A DNA stretch of 43,363 bases from an uncultured Aquimarina sp. (GTDB lineage: Bacteria > Bacteroidota > Bacteroidia > Flavobacteriales > Flavobacteriaceae): NCBI GenBank assembly GCA_947498765.1, contig CANMLG010000061.1, positions 1-43,363 of the forward strand, given 5' to 3'. Numbering within the stretch: the first letter of the stretch is position 1; the number at the start of each line of letters is the position of its first letter. Below are positions 9,916 to 17,529 of the stretch, piece by piece. The position numbers and the translations under genes are program-made. Under the pieces are notes generated by a model. The model saw nothing but the letters and a program-made list of their open reading frames with translations, had not been told where the DNA came from and searched no databases.

Positions 9916-11454
9916 ATGCTTATAAAAGTTTTTGGAAGTGCTGTATTTGGTGTTTCCGCTACCACAATTACTGTTGAAGTAAATATTGACAAAGGTATTG
10001 GCTATCATTTAGTGGGGTTACCAGATAATGCTATTAGAGAAAGTAGTTACCGTATAGCCGCAGCACTAAAAAATGTAGGTTATAAATTTCCAGGAAAGAA
10101 AATAACAGTTAACATGGCACCTGCCGATTTACGAAAAGAAGGTGCTGCCTATGATTTATCATTAGCTATAGGCATTCTAACAGCGAGTGATCAAATTAAA
10201 GCTCCAAATATTAATGAATACATTATTATGGGTGAACTTTCATTAGATGGAAGCTTACAACCCATCCGAGGTGTATTGCCTATAGCCATAAAAGCTAGAG
10301 AAGAGGGATTTAAAGGTTTTATTTTACCAAAACAAAATGCCAAAGAAGCTGGAATTGTAGATAATTTAGACGTTTATGGTGTAGAACACATTAGCGAAGT
10401 GATTGATTTTTTTGACAAAAATACGCCACTCGAAGCTACCATTATCGATACCAGAAAAGAGTTTGAAATTGCCAATGATAATACTGATTTTGATTTTGCA
10501 GATGTAAAAGGACAAGAAAGCATTAAACGTTGTATGGAAATTGCTGCAGCTGGCGGACATAATATCATTTTAGTTGGACCTCCAGGATCAGGAAAAACAA
10601 TGTTAGCTAAAAGACTCCCAAGTATTCTTCCTCCAATGACGCTACATGAGGCTTTGGAAACCACAAAAATTCATAGCGTTTCGGGTCGATTGAAGGATGA
10701 AACTGGCTTATTATCACTGCGTCCTTTCCGTAGTCCTCACCACACTATTTCGGATGTTGCCTTAGTTGGTGGCGGAAGTTATCCACAACCTGGTGAAATA
10801 TCCTTAGCCCATAATGGTGTCTTATTTTTAGATGAACTTCCTGAATTTAAACGTACTGTTTTAGAAGTTATGAGACAGCCTTTAGAAGATAGAGAAGTGA
10901 CTATTTCAAGGGCTAAATTCACTATTACCTATCCTTCAAGTTTTATGCTTGTAGCTAGTATGAATCCTAGTCCTGGAGGTTACTTTAATGATCCTAATGC
11001 TCCAGTAACTTCGTCTCCTGCCGAAATGCAACGTTATTTGAGTAAAATATCGGGGCCTTTATTAGACAGAATTGATATCCATATTGAAGTTACCCCCGTT
11101 CCTTTTGATAAATTAAGTGATGAACGTAAAGGAGAACCTAGCAAAATCATTCGACAACGAGTGATTACAGCTCGAAAAATTCAAACAGCTCGTTTTTCCG
11201 ACAGAGAAGACATTCATTATAATGCTCAAATGACCGTAAAACAAATTCGTACTTACTGCGAATTACCCGAATCGGCTAAAACTTTACTAAAAACAGCCAT
11301 GGAAAGACTAAATCTTTCCGCCAGAGCTTATGATCGAATTTTAAAAGTATCCAGAACTATTGCTGATTTAGAAGCCAGTCCTCAAATTTTAGATCATCAT
11401 ATATCAGAAGCCATTCAATACCGTAGTTTAGACAGAGAAGGATGGTTGGGATAA
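9916..11454 (+). CDS. comM: ComM/YifB family AAA+ ATPase (Mg chelatase-like)
   Basis: 512 aa. Residues about 1-170 are the Lon-protease-like (ChlI) domain ([15 protein letters not shown]), the AAA+ module carries Walker [10 protein letters not shown] near residue 220 and Walker [11 protein letters not shown] near 305, and the tail is the Mg_chelatase_C domain. ComM is a hexameric helicase that promotes branch migration when foreign DNA recombines during natural transformation. Its last 111 bp recur in decayed form at 16759-16869, on the far side of the toxin cluster. The protein itself looks complete, ending GWLG. Confidence 0.93.
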   Translation: MLIKVFGSAVFGVSATTITVEVNIDKGIGYHLVGLPDNAIRESSYRIAAALKNVGYKFPGKKITVNMAPADLRKEGAAYDLSLAIGILTASDQIKAPNINEYIIMGELSLDGSLQPIRGVLPIAIKAREEGFKGFILPKQNAKEAGIVDNLDVYGVEHISEVIDFFDKNTPLEATIIDTRKEFEIANDNTDFDFADVKGQESIKRCMEIAAAGGHNIILVGPPGSGKTMLAKRLPSILPPMTLHEALETTKIHSVSGRLKDETGLLSLRPFRSPHHTISDVALVGGGSYPQPGEISLAHNGVLFLDELPEFKRTVLEVMRQPLEDREVTISRAKFTITYPSSFMLVASMNPSPGGYFNDPNAPVTSSPAEMQRYLSKISGPLLDRIDIHIEVTPVPFDKLSDERKGEPSKIIRQRVITARKIQTARFSDREDIHYNAQMTVKQIRTYCELPESAKTLLKTAMERLNLSARAYDRILKVSRTIADLEASPQILDHHISEAIQYRSLDREGWLG

Positions 11455-11472
11455 TATATATATTGCTAAAAT

Positions 11473-12111
11473 CTACCGAGTATTGATTATCTGTAAAAGT
11501 GTATCAAATTCTTTTGTTGTTAATTTTAAATCTTGTTTTTCTAAAACTAATTTTAATTCACTTTCAGTAGTTTTATTTTCGGTAGAAATACCTATTCTGC
11601 CTGCAGCTTTAGCCATACTTAAAAACCAGGTGGTTTCCTCCTTAGGTAAAAGGCTAATATTAGGAACTCTAGTTACTTGCATTCCCTGATTAGCAGCAAC
11701 AATACCTTTATATTTAATGATACTTTTATTAAATCCATACAAGCGCGTCATCATTAAATCGCCTATACGTATTCTAATACGTTCTTTTTTATCGACTTTA
11801 GTGATCCATTTAGAGTTTGATGGATTTTTAACAGAAAGCTGCCATTTATAGTCATTACGTACGCTACTATATAAATCTTTATGATACCCCGAATACACAG
11901 GAGAAATACTCACGTGATCTTCATCAATTTTAGTGAAATTGAAAAAAAAGTCTGTTGTATTCTTAGGATCGATATACCATACAGGATGTTTGGCTTTAAA
12001 GTTAATACGAATATTCCCTCCTTTTAGAGAAAAGAGTTGTGCCTTAAACGATGTTCCTATTTTAGAAGTAGCAAAATTAGTGGTGATTATCTTTGAAGTC
12101 TCTAGATTCAT
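11473..12111 (-). CDS. Unknown protein, last gene of the putative toxin cluster
   Basis: 212 aa, family not recognised. No signal peptide or membrane helix. The first half reads as beta-rich (NIRINFKAKHPVWYID, DYKWQLSVKNPSNSKW); the middle holds an unusual arginine-rich strand (KKERIRIRIGDLMMTRLYGF); the last 60 residues look helical. It is the most downstream gene, 61 bp after the 234-aa gene, and converges on comM with only 18 bp between the stop codons. Position suggests an accessory binding subunit, chaperone or self-protection factor for the toxin, but nothing in the sequence decides among these. Confidence 0.75.
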   Translation of the reverse strand: MNLETSKIITTNFATSKIGTSFKAQLFSLKGGNIRINFKAKHPVWYIDPKNTTDFFFNFTKIDEDHVSISPVYSGYHKDLYSSVRNDYKWQLSVKNPSNSKWITKVDKKERIRIRIGDLMMTRLYGFNKSIIKYKGIVAANQGMQVTRVPNISLLPKEETTWFLSMAKAAGRIGISTENKTTESELKLVLEKQDLKLTTKEFDTLLQIINTR

Positions 12112-12172
12112 AGTGTTTATATTTTTGATTTTTTTTAAGAAATATTTTATGATTTAGCTAATAAAAAGAGGT

Positions 12173-12877
12173 TTACCCAGTAAAATACCAGTATTCTTCC
12201 ATTTTTTTTACATTTTTAGAAAAGCTTTGAGTGTCCTTAATAATTTGACTCCAAAGGACAATAGAAGCTTCAATATCTAGTGACATTATAAATGGCATAG
12301 TAATCGTTACTTCCTTATTGTTAACAATATCTAAGTCATTCTCGAGAGCGCTCCAGGCTCCCATTACCTTAGCCGTAGATTGGTTAACCGCGAGCGAAGT
12401 ATTTCCTAAAGACTCCCAATAAATACCAAGCTTTTCACTGTAAATTGCCATTTCCCGATCGGCTATTTGGTTATAGACTATAAATTCCTTTGTATCACTA
12501 AAAGTACCTTCCACCTTACGCGATAAATTTGAAGTATCTGTATTTAAGGTTACTAATAATTTTCGTGTTTTATCCTGAAGATTTGAAGGTACCAGAGTAC
12601 CTTCAATTTTTTGTATTTCTTGATGCAAACTAGTAAAGTTTGAAATGGCTTTTTTTGCATAGTTGCTCACTTCAGTAGCATCGCTCTTCAAGCGTTTAAA
12701 AGTACTTACAGACCACAATTGAGAAGCCTTTAAAAGATCTGGGTAACTAGGAATGGTTCTACGGACCACATATTCAAGGTTCTTTAAACTTAAAACCTTT
12801 CCTACTCGTAGATTAATTACTTTCCAGTCTTGCTCTTCTATTTTATAAACTTCGGATAAAGAATTATTTACTAACAT
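12173..12877 (-). CDS. XaxA-tail-like alpha-helical protein, possible second toxin subunit
   Basis: 234 aa, all-helical, no signal peptide and no hydrophobic membrane segment. The C-terminal part (KVMGAWSALENDLDIV, then MSLDIEASIVLW) lines up with the C-terminal part of the 15332-16465 XaxA-like protein (KIQGAWGAISDDLKNI, then MDLGVEAAISEW) with the same spacing, so the two are related within the window. It lacks the head with the membrane-inserting segment and is well short of typical XaxB (about 350 aa). It may be a soluble partner, like the non-inserting components of bi- and tripartite alpha-pore toxins. Its start overlaps the end of the 822-aa gene by 14 bp, indicating coupling. Confidence 0.75.
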   Translation of the reverse strand: MLVNNSLSEVYKIEEQDWKVINLRVGKVLSLKNLEYVVRRTIPSYPDLLKASQLWSVSTFKRLKSDATEVSNYAKKAISNFTSLHQEIQKIEGTLVPSNLQDKTRKLLVTLNTDTSNLSRKVEGTFSDTKEFIVYNQIADREMAIYSEKLGIYWESLGNTSLAVNQSTAKVMGAWSALENDLDIVNNKEVTITMPFIMSLDIEASIVLWSQIIKDTQSFSKNVKKMEEYWYFTG

Positions 12878-15332
12878 CTAATTTTAATTTTTCGGTTAAA
12901 CGTAAAGCATGTGCCGTTGAGGAACCTATAGCAGTACCCTCAAAATACATGGTTAATTTTCTGACCTTAGAAAGATCAATTCCTGGATTGTTAGATTTTA
13001 AAGAAATTTTCCATTCACTAAAAGGAGTAGGCCTAAAGTAAGCATACCGAACTTCCTGATCTACTTTACCATCTATTTGTACTAATCCCCATGTGTTGTT
13101 CTCAAATCTCCAATCTGCATTTAATGGAGCATCCATTATTCTATACTTAAAGGTTCTGGTTAGTTTTTTACTGGTAAATTGATACCCTTTACCTTTATAA
13201 CAATCTATATAATTACCTGTATTAGTAATGGTTACAAAAACCGAATCTTCGTTATTCTTAAAAGTAATTCTTTCAATCCAAACCCGAATACTATCTAGGC
13301 GAATCCGCTCTAAACCCAAAAATTCAGGGTCGTTAGAAGGTAATACCCAGCGAGTTTCTTGTGTGTTTCTAAGCTCGGCTATTGTAGCTTCATCTTCAAC
13401 TGAAAAAAGTAGATTTTTCATTTCCTGTGGGGGTGGATTAAAACGTTCTAATGCTTCTGTCTCATCCATAGTAATCTGTGTTAAATCAGTTAATCCTGAA
13501 TTTAACATCTCTGCTCCATCTATTATTTTTGGATTAATTGAAGACTCTGCAAATGACCAATAAAAGAAGGATTGTTTATACGAAGTTAATGCTGAAAACA
13601 ATAAACTTTTATAATCTAAATGTTTTTGAAAAAGGGCTTGCTTTAATTCTAAATTTAAGGCTTGACCTTCCTGTAAATCATTAAGTAAAGCTTCTAAATT
13701 TTGTTTCTTTTCTTCGGCATACTTTAATTGAAAAAACACTGCAGCTAACTCTTGATCTGCTTTTGTAGAAGCCAATTGAGCGGCACTTAAAGATTGTCCA
13801 TAAATGGCTAAAATTTGCATCGCCTCATCATATTCTTTAGCAAATCCAATTCCTAGTTCAATAGGGTCTTTCATAGCACCACTAGCCTGAATTTGAAAAA
13901 TATTCCAATTATCCGCAGAGGCTATATCCACATCGCCATAAGAATCATTTATTTCTTGAATAGCAGTCATTTGATTTTCAGCATCTGAAATATCGTTTAC
14001 CACAGCTTTAACAGATTGTGCTAAACCTATAGCTATTTGAATAGTTTCAATAAGCTCTTTAAGTTTTTCCATAGTTTCTGCCAGTGTTTTAGCTAAACTT
14101 GCGACTTCTGCACCAGATTGCGCTACCTTAGCCACAGAAGCTACTGATGTAGTAGCACCCGCTGCACCCGCTCCCGCTCCTGCGCCTGTAGCCATAAGCC
14201 CAACAGAAACACCAAAGCTTACCAAAGCACCTACAATGTCTAACATTCCTTCAAGAATCACTTTTGCTTTATATTCTGGAATTCCAATGGTTTCAAAATT
14301 TATAGCAATAAATTTTACAGCACGATTTTGATCTTCAAAATTCCTCATAGCTTCTTCTACGGCTGCAGTGGCATCGGTACTATTTTGTTTTGCCTGATCT
14401 AAAAGAGCGTTTACAAATTCAATCTCAGCTTCAGAATTAGCAATCATGGCTTTAGCTGTGCTAATATCATTTTCGGTTAAAGCTTCTACTGTACTTAAGT
14501 TATTATATTGCTGTTCAAAATTTATAGCAACTTCCACAAAGCTTCCAGCAAGATTTTCATAAACATTCTCCGATAAATAGGGGACAAAACGCGCTCCATT
14601 TTCTTTGGCATTTATTTGGGATTGAAGTAATGCACTCAAAGATGTACTTCTATAAAATAGATTTTGAAATACCACATTTTGGCTAGATAATGCTTTGACC
14701 CAAAGAAGTATAGACAATGCTAATTCTTGATGCTGATCATACAAAAGAGAAGCATAAATAAAAGCGTTATTTAAGTAAAACAATAATTCTTCTTCTGGGA
14801 ATAACCTAGTAGTTTCTGCTAAACTTAATCCTTTTAAAAATGCTTGATTATCCTTAGCATTAATTAAAGCGCCTTTTTTTGTATTGAATGCATTTAAGTC
14901 AAATGTTTTAGGAATAGTGTCGCTGTTAAAAACGCATTTTACGCTAATGGGATTTTGAGGAAACTCACTACCAATTACGATCAATTTTCCAGTATCAGAA
15001 TTTTGATAATCTATAATAATACTAGAGCTATCATGTACAATAATATTTTGTGCATAAATAGTAAGAGAGGTATTTTTAATTACCCAATTAGTAAATTGCG
15101 GAATTTCAAGAGTGTCCGTATATAAAACTACGTTTACTAGCTTTTCTATATCTTTCAATTTATTCTTTACTTCGAAAAGATTTAAGTAGGTGTCTCTAAA
15201 AGTGATTCTACCAGCTTTGTTCTCAAAGTTTGAAGCATTAGGGATGTTTGCTTTTTTTTCCAAATCAGCATAAAAGGCTGCCCAATCTTTATTCTTTAAA
15301 GATTGGGACAGAGTTACATTTGCAGTATCCAT
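12864..15332 (-). CDS. Large putative pore-forming/adaptor toxin subunit, beta-helical-beta architecture
   Basis: 822 aa, no close family recognised. Residues about 85-165 are strand-rich (SLTIYAQNIIVHDSSSIII). Residues about 170-600 are helical, with long heptad-like stretches and one striking Gly/Ala hydrophobic segment near 365-410 (SFGVSVGLMATGAGAGAGAA) that could insert in a membrane as a helical hairpin. Residues about 640-822 are again beta-rich, ending in a stretch (PFSEWKISLKSN, then LSKVRKLTMYFEG) reminiscent of the C-terminal receptor-binding part of Tc-toxin A subunits; this likeness is by eye and weak. The ATG overlaps the stop of the XaxA-like gene (TAATG). No signal peptide. 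I infer a cell-binding and/or membrane-inserting toxin component. Confidence 0.75.
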   Translation of the reverse strand: MDTANVTLSQSLKNKDWAAFYADLEKKANIPNASNFENKAGRITFRDTYLNLFEVKNKLKDIEKLVNVVLYTDTLEIPQFTNWVIKNTSLTIYAQNIIVHDSSSIIIDYQNSDTGKLIVIGSEFPQNPISVKCVFNSDTIPKTFDLNAFNTKKGALINAKDNQAFLKGLSLAETTRLFPEEELLFYLNNAFIYASLLYDQHQELALSILLWVKALSSQNVVFQNLFYRSTSLSALLQSQINAKENGARFVPYLSENVYENLAGSFVEVAINFEQQYNNLSTVEALTENDISTAKAMIANSEAEIEFVNALLDQAKQNSTDATAAVEEAMRNFEDQNRAVKFIAINFETIGIPEYKAKVILEGMLDIVGALVSFGVSVGLMATGAGAGAGAAGATTSVASVAKVAQSGAEVASLAKTLAETMEKLKELIETIQIAIGLAQSVKAVVNDISDAENQMTAIQEINDSYGDVDIASADNWNIFQIQASGAMKDPIELGIGFAKEYDEAMQILAIYGQSLSAAQLASTKADQELAAVFFQLKYAEEKKQNLEALLNDLQEGQALNLELKQALFQKHLDYKSLLFSALTSYKQSFFYWSFAESSINPKIIDGAEMLNSGLTDLTQITMDETEALERFNPPPQEMKNLLFSVEDEATIAELRNTQETRWVLPSNDPEFLGLERIRLDSIRVWIERITFKNNEDSVFVTITNTGNYIDCYKGKGYQFTSKKLTRTFKYRIMDAPLNADWRFENNTWGLVQIDGKVDQEVRYAYFRPTPFSEWKISLKSNNPGIDLSKVRKLTMYFEGTAIGSSTAHALRLTEKLKLDVSK

Positions 15333-16465
15333 TATGCAGCCTTTTCTTCAGTTACAGTTATATAGGCATTCATTCGGTAAGCATCGGCTAATTCGCCTAC
15401 AGCTTCCCATTCGCTTATTGCAGCCTCAACACCTAAATCCATTATTATTGGTAAAGCTTCCTGAATATTGATTTTAACCAGACTACTGATATTTTTTAAA
15501 TCATCAGATATTGCACCCCAAGCACCTTGTATTTTTTTGATTACTGGCAATGCAGCGGAAATTGATTCGATATTACCAGATAAAATTACATTGGAGGCAT
15601 TTATACTATTCATTAAATTAGTTACCATTGAAAGTTCAGCATTTAACTCCTCAATTATCTTTCTAGACGCTTTCACTCTGTTAAGCGCCTTTGTAGCCTT
15701 ATCTCCGTAAACTCCCGCTATAGAGCCTGCTACAATAATTCCTATAGGTGGTAATGCCCAAGCATAGGTAGGAGTGGTAGCTGCAATTTTTACATATTTT
15801 TCATACTCTTTTGTTGCCGCTTCAAGTTTAATAAGCTCTAGTTCTGTATCTTTAATAATATTTTGTTGAAGCTCACTTGCTTCACCGTATTCATCATTGT
15901 AGCGCTTTTTTAAGCCTGTTTCTCCATCAGGACCTGCAAGGGTAATACTATCTTGAGTAGTTTGATCCGCGAAGAGTTTGATTTTCTGAAAAACCTCTTC
16001 AGCCCTGCTATGATGATCGTTAGCTTGATTAATTAAAACCTCCAGAATAGCATCTAATTTTTGCCTTGAATCTTCATCATCAGGGTTTTTAGTTAATGCC
16101 TCGGCCAAAGGAAGAATTGGTTTATAATATATCTCTGCCTGATTAGCATAGGAAAATACATCTGAAGCTAATGATACACTTGCTGGAAACGTATCGTCGT
16201 TCCACACAGTTACATGCTCAAAAATAGCTTTGTAGGCATCTATTAAAGGTATAAAATCGCTAAGGTCATCTGGAGCATTTTCTCCTAAAAAAGCTCTAAA
16301 ATCAGCTTCGGTGTGAGGCATAATTTCTTTACTTAATCCATTATTCACATACCTTTGAATAGCAAACCATTCATCAGTTGATAATACGAATTTTGGTCCG
16401 TTTTCTATTGCAGGTTCAGCAATTGCTTTTGGTCCAATGTTGAAAATTTTTGCTTGATTCTTCAT
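15332..16465 (-). CDS. Alpha-xenorhabdolysin subunit A-like (XaxA/YaxA family) pore-forming toxin
   Basis: 377 aa from the ATG at 16465 (the frame opens 13 codons earlier, but the extra residues are hydrophobic and unlike the family, so I prefer the start at MKNQAKIF). The N-terminal region (TDEWFAIQRYVNNGL, SDFIPLIDAYKAI), the central hydrophobic segment (TTPTYAWALPPIGIIVAG then SIAGVYGDKA) and the C-terminal helices (ISAALPVIKKIQGAWGAI) match the XaxA/YaxA pattern: a ClyA-type elongated helical bundle whose hydrophobic head inserts in the target membrane together with an XaxB partner. XaxA is normally about 400 aa. It is the first gene of a four-gene operon and no canonical XaxB follows it. 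It lacks a signal peptide, as does the family. Confidence 0.85.
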   Translation of the reverse strand: MKNQAKIFNIGPKAIAEPAIENGPKFVLSTDEWFAIQRYVNNGLSKEIMPHTEADFRAFLGENAPDDLSDFIPLIDAYKAIFEHVTVWNDDTFPASVSLASDVFSYANQAEIYYKPILPLAEALTKNPDDEDSRQKLDAILEVLINQANDHHSRAEEVFQKIKLFADQTTQDSITLAGPDGETGLKKRYNDEYGEASELQQNIIKDTELELIKLEAATKEYEKYVKIAATTPTYAWALPPIGIIVAGSIAGVYGDKATKALNRVKASRKIIEELNAELSMVTNLMNSINASNVILSGNIESISAALPVIKKIQGAWGAISDDLKNISSLVKINIQEALPIIMDLGVEAAISEWEAVGELADAYRMNAYITVTEEKAA

Positions 16466-16499
16466 TTTAAAAAATTTTTGAGTTAATAAATAAATGATT

Positions 16500-16526
16500 A
16501 TCAATCCTTATTGATTGACAAGTCAA
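16500..16526 (-). promoter_or_regulatory. Inverted repeats in the toxin-operon leader
   Basis: ATCAAT-CCTT-ATTGAT (16500-16515) is a perfect 6-bp dyad, overlapped by a second dyad TTGAC-AA-GTCAA (16515-16526). They lie 35-60 bp upstream of the chosen start of the XaxA-like gene, where a promoter or operator is expected. No exact TAnnTTTG box was found, though ATATTTG is present. Binding of any regulator is only inferred. Confidence 0.3.
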
Positions 16527-16758
16527 ATATCCTATAACTATCTAAAAATGTGAGTAGTAAATATGCTTAAAGGGAAGAAACACCTTTTGAAAAGGAAAAA
16601 ATTGAGTTGAAAAAAAGAGGTATACAAGAAATTTTCTATTTATAAAGAAAAACTGTTTTCTAATTTTAAGAATATTCTAGTTTTATAACACAACTTGTAA
16701 TAAAGAATAGGACGTTTAGTTAAAAATTGTATTTTAAACTGCATATAATTTTATAGCT

Positions 16759-16869
16759 AAAGTATCCATAACTATTACTGATTTAGAAGCCAGTCCTAAA
16801 ATTTTAGATCATCATATATCAAAAGCTATTTAATATCGCAGTTTGGACAGAGAAAGGTGGTTGGGGTAA
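16759..16869 (+). pseudogene. Decayed duplicate of the comM 3' end
   Basis: This segment aligns without gaps to 11344-11454, the last 37 codons of comM, at a constant offset of 5415 bp. I count about 12 mismatches in 108 aligned bases, mostly transitions, i.e. about 89% identity. A CAA to TAA change makes an in-frame stop after the Ala-Ile codons, and the terminal TGG TTG GGG TAA is still recognisable. It therefore cannot be a functional gene end. Together with the intact comM end it forms a pair of direct repeats that exactly brackets the four toxin genes. Confidence 0.92.
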
Positions 16870-16987
16870 AATCAATTAAAAAAAGAAGAACTAAGCCTGA
16901 GGAATATTTTTTTTAGAGCTTTTTAAATTAAATAATATGTATAAAATTATCGGTAAGCAGTAAACAACACTACTAAATCTTCCCCAC

Positions 16988-17098
16988 TTATATTCTGAGA
17001 TCCGTTGGTATACCCATTAAAGAATTAGCATCTATTTGAGCTACCATTTTATACAGTGAAATTATGGCTATTGTAAAAAACAAAAACGTTCTACTCAT
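16988..17098 (-). pseudogene. Remnant of a secreted-protein gene (signal peptide only)
   Basis: A 36-codon frame begins MSRTFLFFTIAIISLYKMVAQ, a plausible signal peptide, then soon stops. In the +1 frame the coding-like sequence continues for about 20 more codons (NGYTNGSQNISGEDLVVLF) to about 16935. This looks like a surface or exported protein gene reduced by a frameshift and internal deletion. It could also be a chance ORF; support is modest. Confidence 0.3.
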
Positions 17099-17420
17099 TT
17101 TATATTTGTATATAATAATTATATATACAATATATTGAAAAGGAGTTCCTTATAAAATAAAAAACACTTAAAAAATTCTTTTAATAGAACCTGTTAAATC
17201 ATATCTACCTTACTTAACATCTTCAATAATTTTCATTATGCCTTTTGTAAAAAGATTGTTTTGAATATCAATATCATAATGTATTGGGTATATTTGTTGA
17301 TAAATTTAATAAAAACACCTAATTCAAGCTTAAAATTTTAAATAGGGCTGTACTATAACTCTAGCTAGAAATATTAGATTTAAAGTAAATCACAAATTTA
17401 ATAAATATCAAATATGCTAA

Positions 17421-17457
17421 AAAATCGTCTAGCAAACAGATACTAGACGATTTTTTT
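17421..17457 (-). terminator. Strong intrinsic terminator, possibly bidirectional
   Basis: Perfect 12-bp stem AAAATCGTCTAG (17421-17432) / CTAGACGATTTT (17443-17454) with a 10-nt loop. T-runs are present in both directions (seven T on the plus strand, an A tract on the left for the minus strand). It lies 73 bp past the stop of the 17530-18789 gene and would also shield the toxin-operon side. Confidence 0.75.
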
Positions 17458-17529
17458 ATGATCAAATTAGAAAGAAGCTTTTAAAACAGATCTTATTCCT
17501 ATACAACTCATATTAATAAATAGGGTGCT

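Larger units (their letters stand above)
16466..17529. other. Intergenic scar region upstream of the toxin operon
   Basis: About 1.06 kb without an intact gene. It holds, in order: the leader of the toxin operon with inverted repeats (16500-16526), featureless AT-rich sequence, a decayed copy of the comM 3' end (16759-16869), a short signal-peptide ORF remnant (16988-17098, minus), more AT-rich sequence, and a strong bidirectional hairpin terminator (17421-17457). The mixture of gene fragments looks like the scar of past integrations or deletions. Confidence 0.7.

Noticed and set aside
9700..10008. 102-aa minus-strand ORF overlapping the comM start
   Set aside because: It overlaps well-supported comM coding sequence, has biased low-complexity composition and no recognisable domain.
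10374..10664. Minus-strand ORFs inside comM
   Set aside because: Shadow of the conserved AAA+ region; the plus frame carries the Walker motifs.
13228..13563. Plus-strand ORF of 111 codons within the 822-aa gene
   Set aside because: It is antisense to a coherent long frame, has no family features and no neighbours on that strand.
16466..16504. Longer N-terminus of the XaxA-like protein (start at 16504)
   Set aside because: The extra 13 residues are hydrophobic and not typical of the family, and an ATG with a natural downstream N-terminus exists at 16465.
11455..16758. A prophage or integrative element with its own integrase in the toxin island
   Set aside because: No integrase, transposase, phage structural gene or tRNA site is present; only the four toxin genes lie between the repeats.
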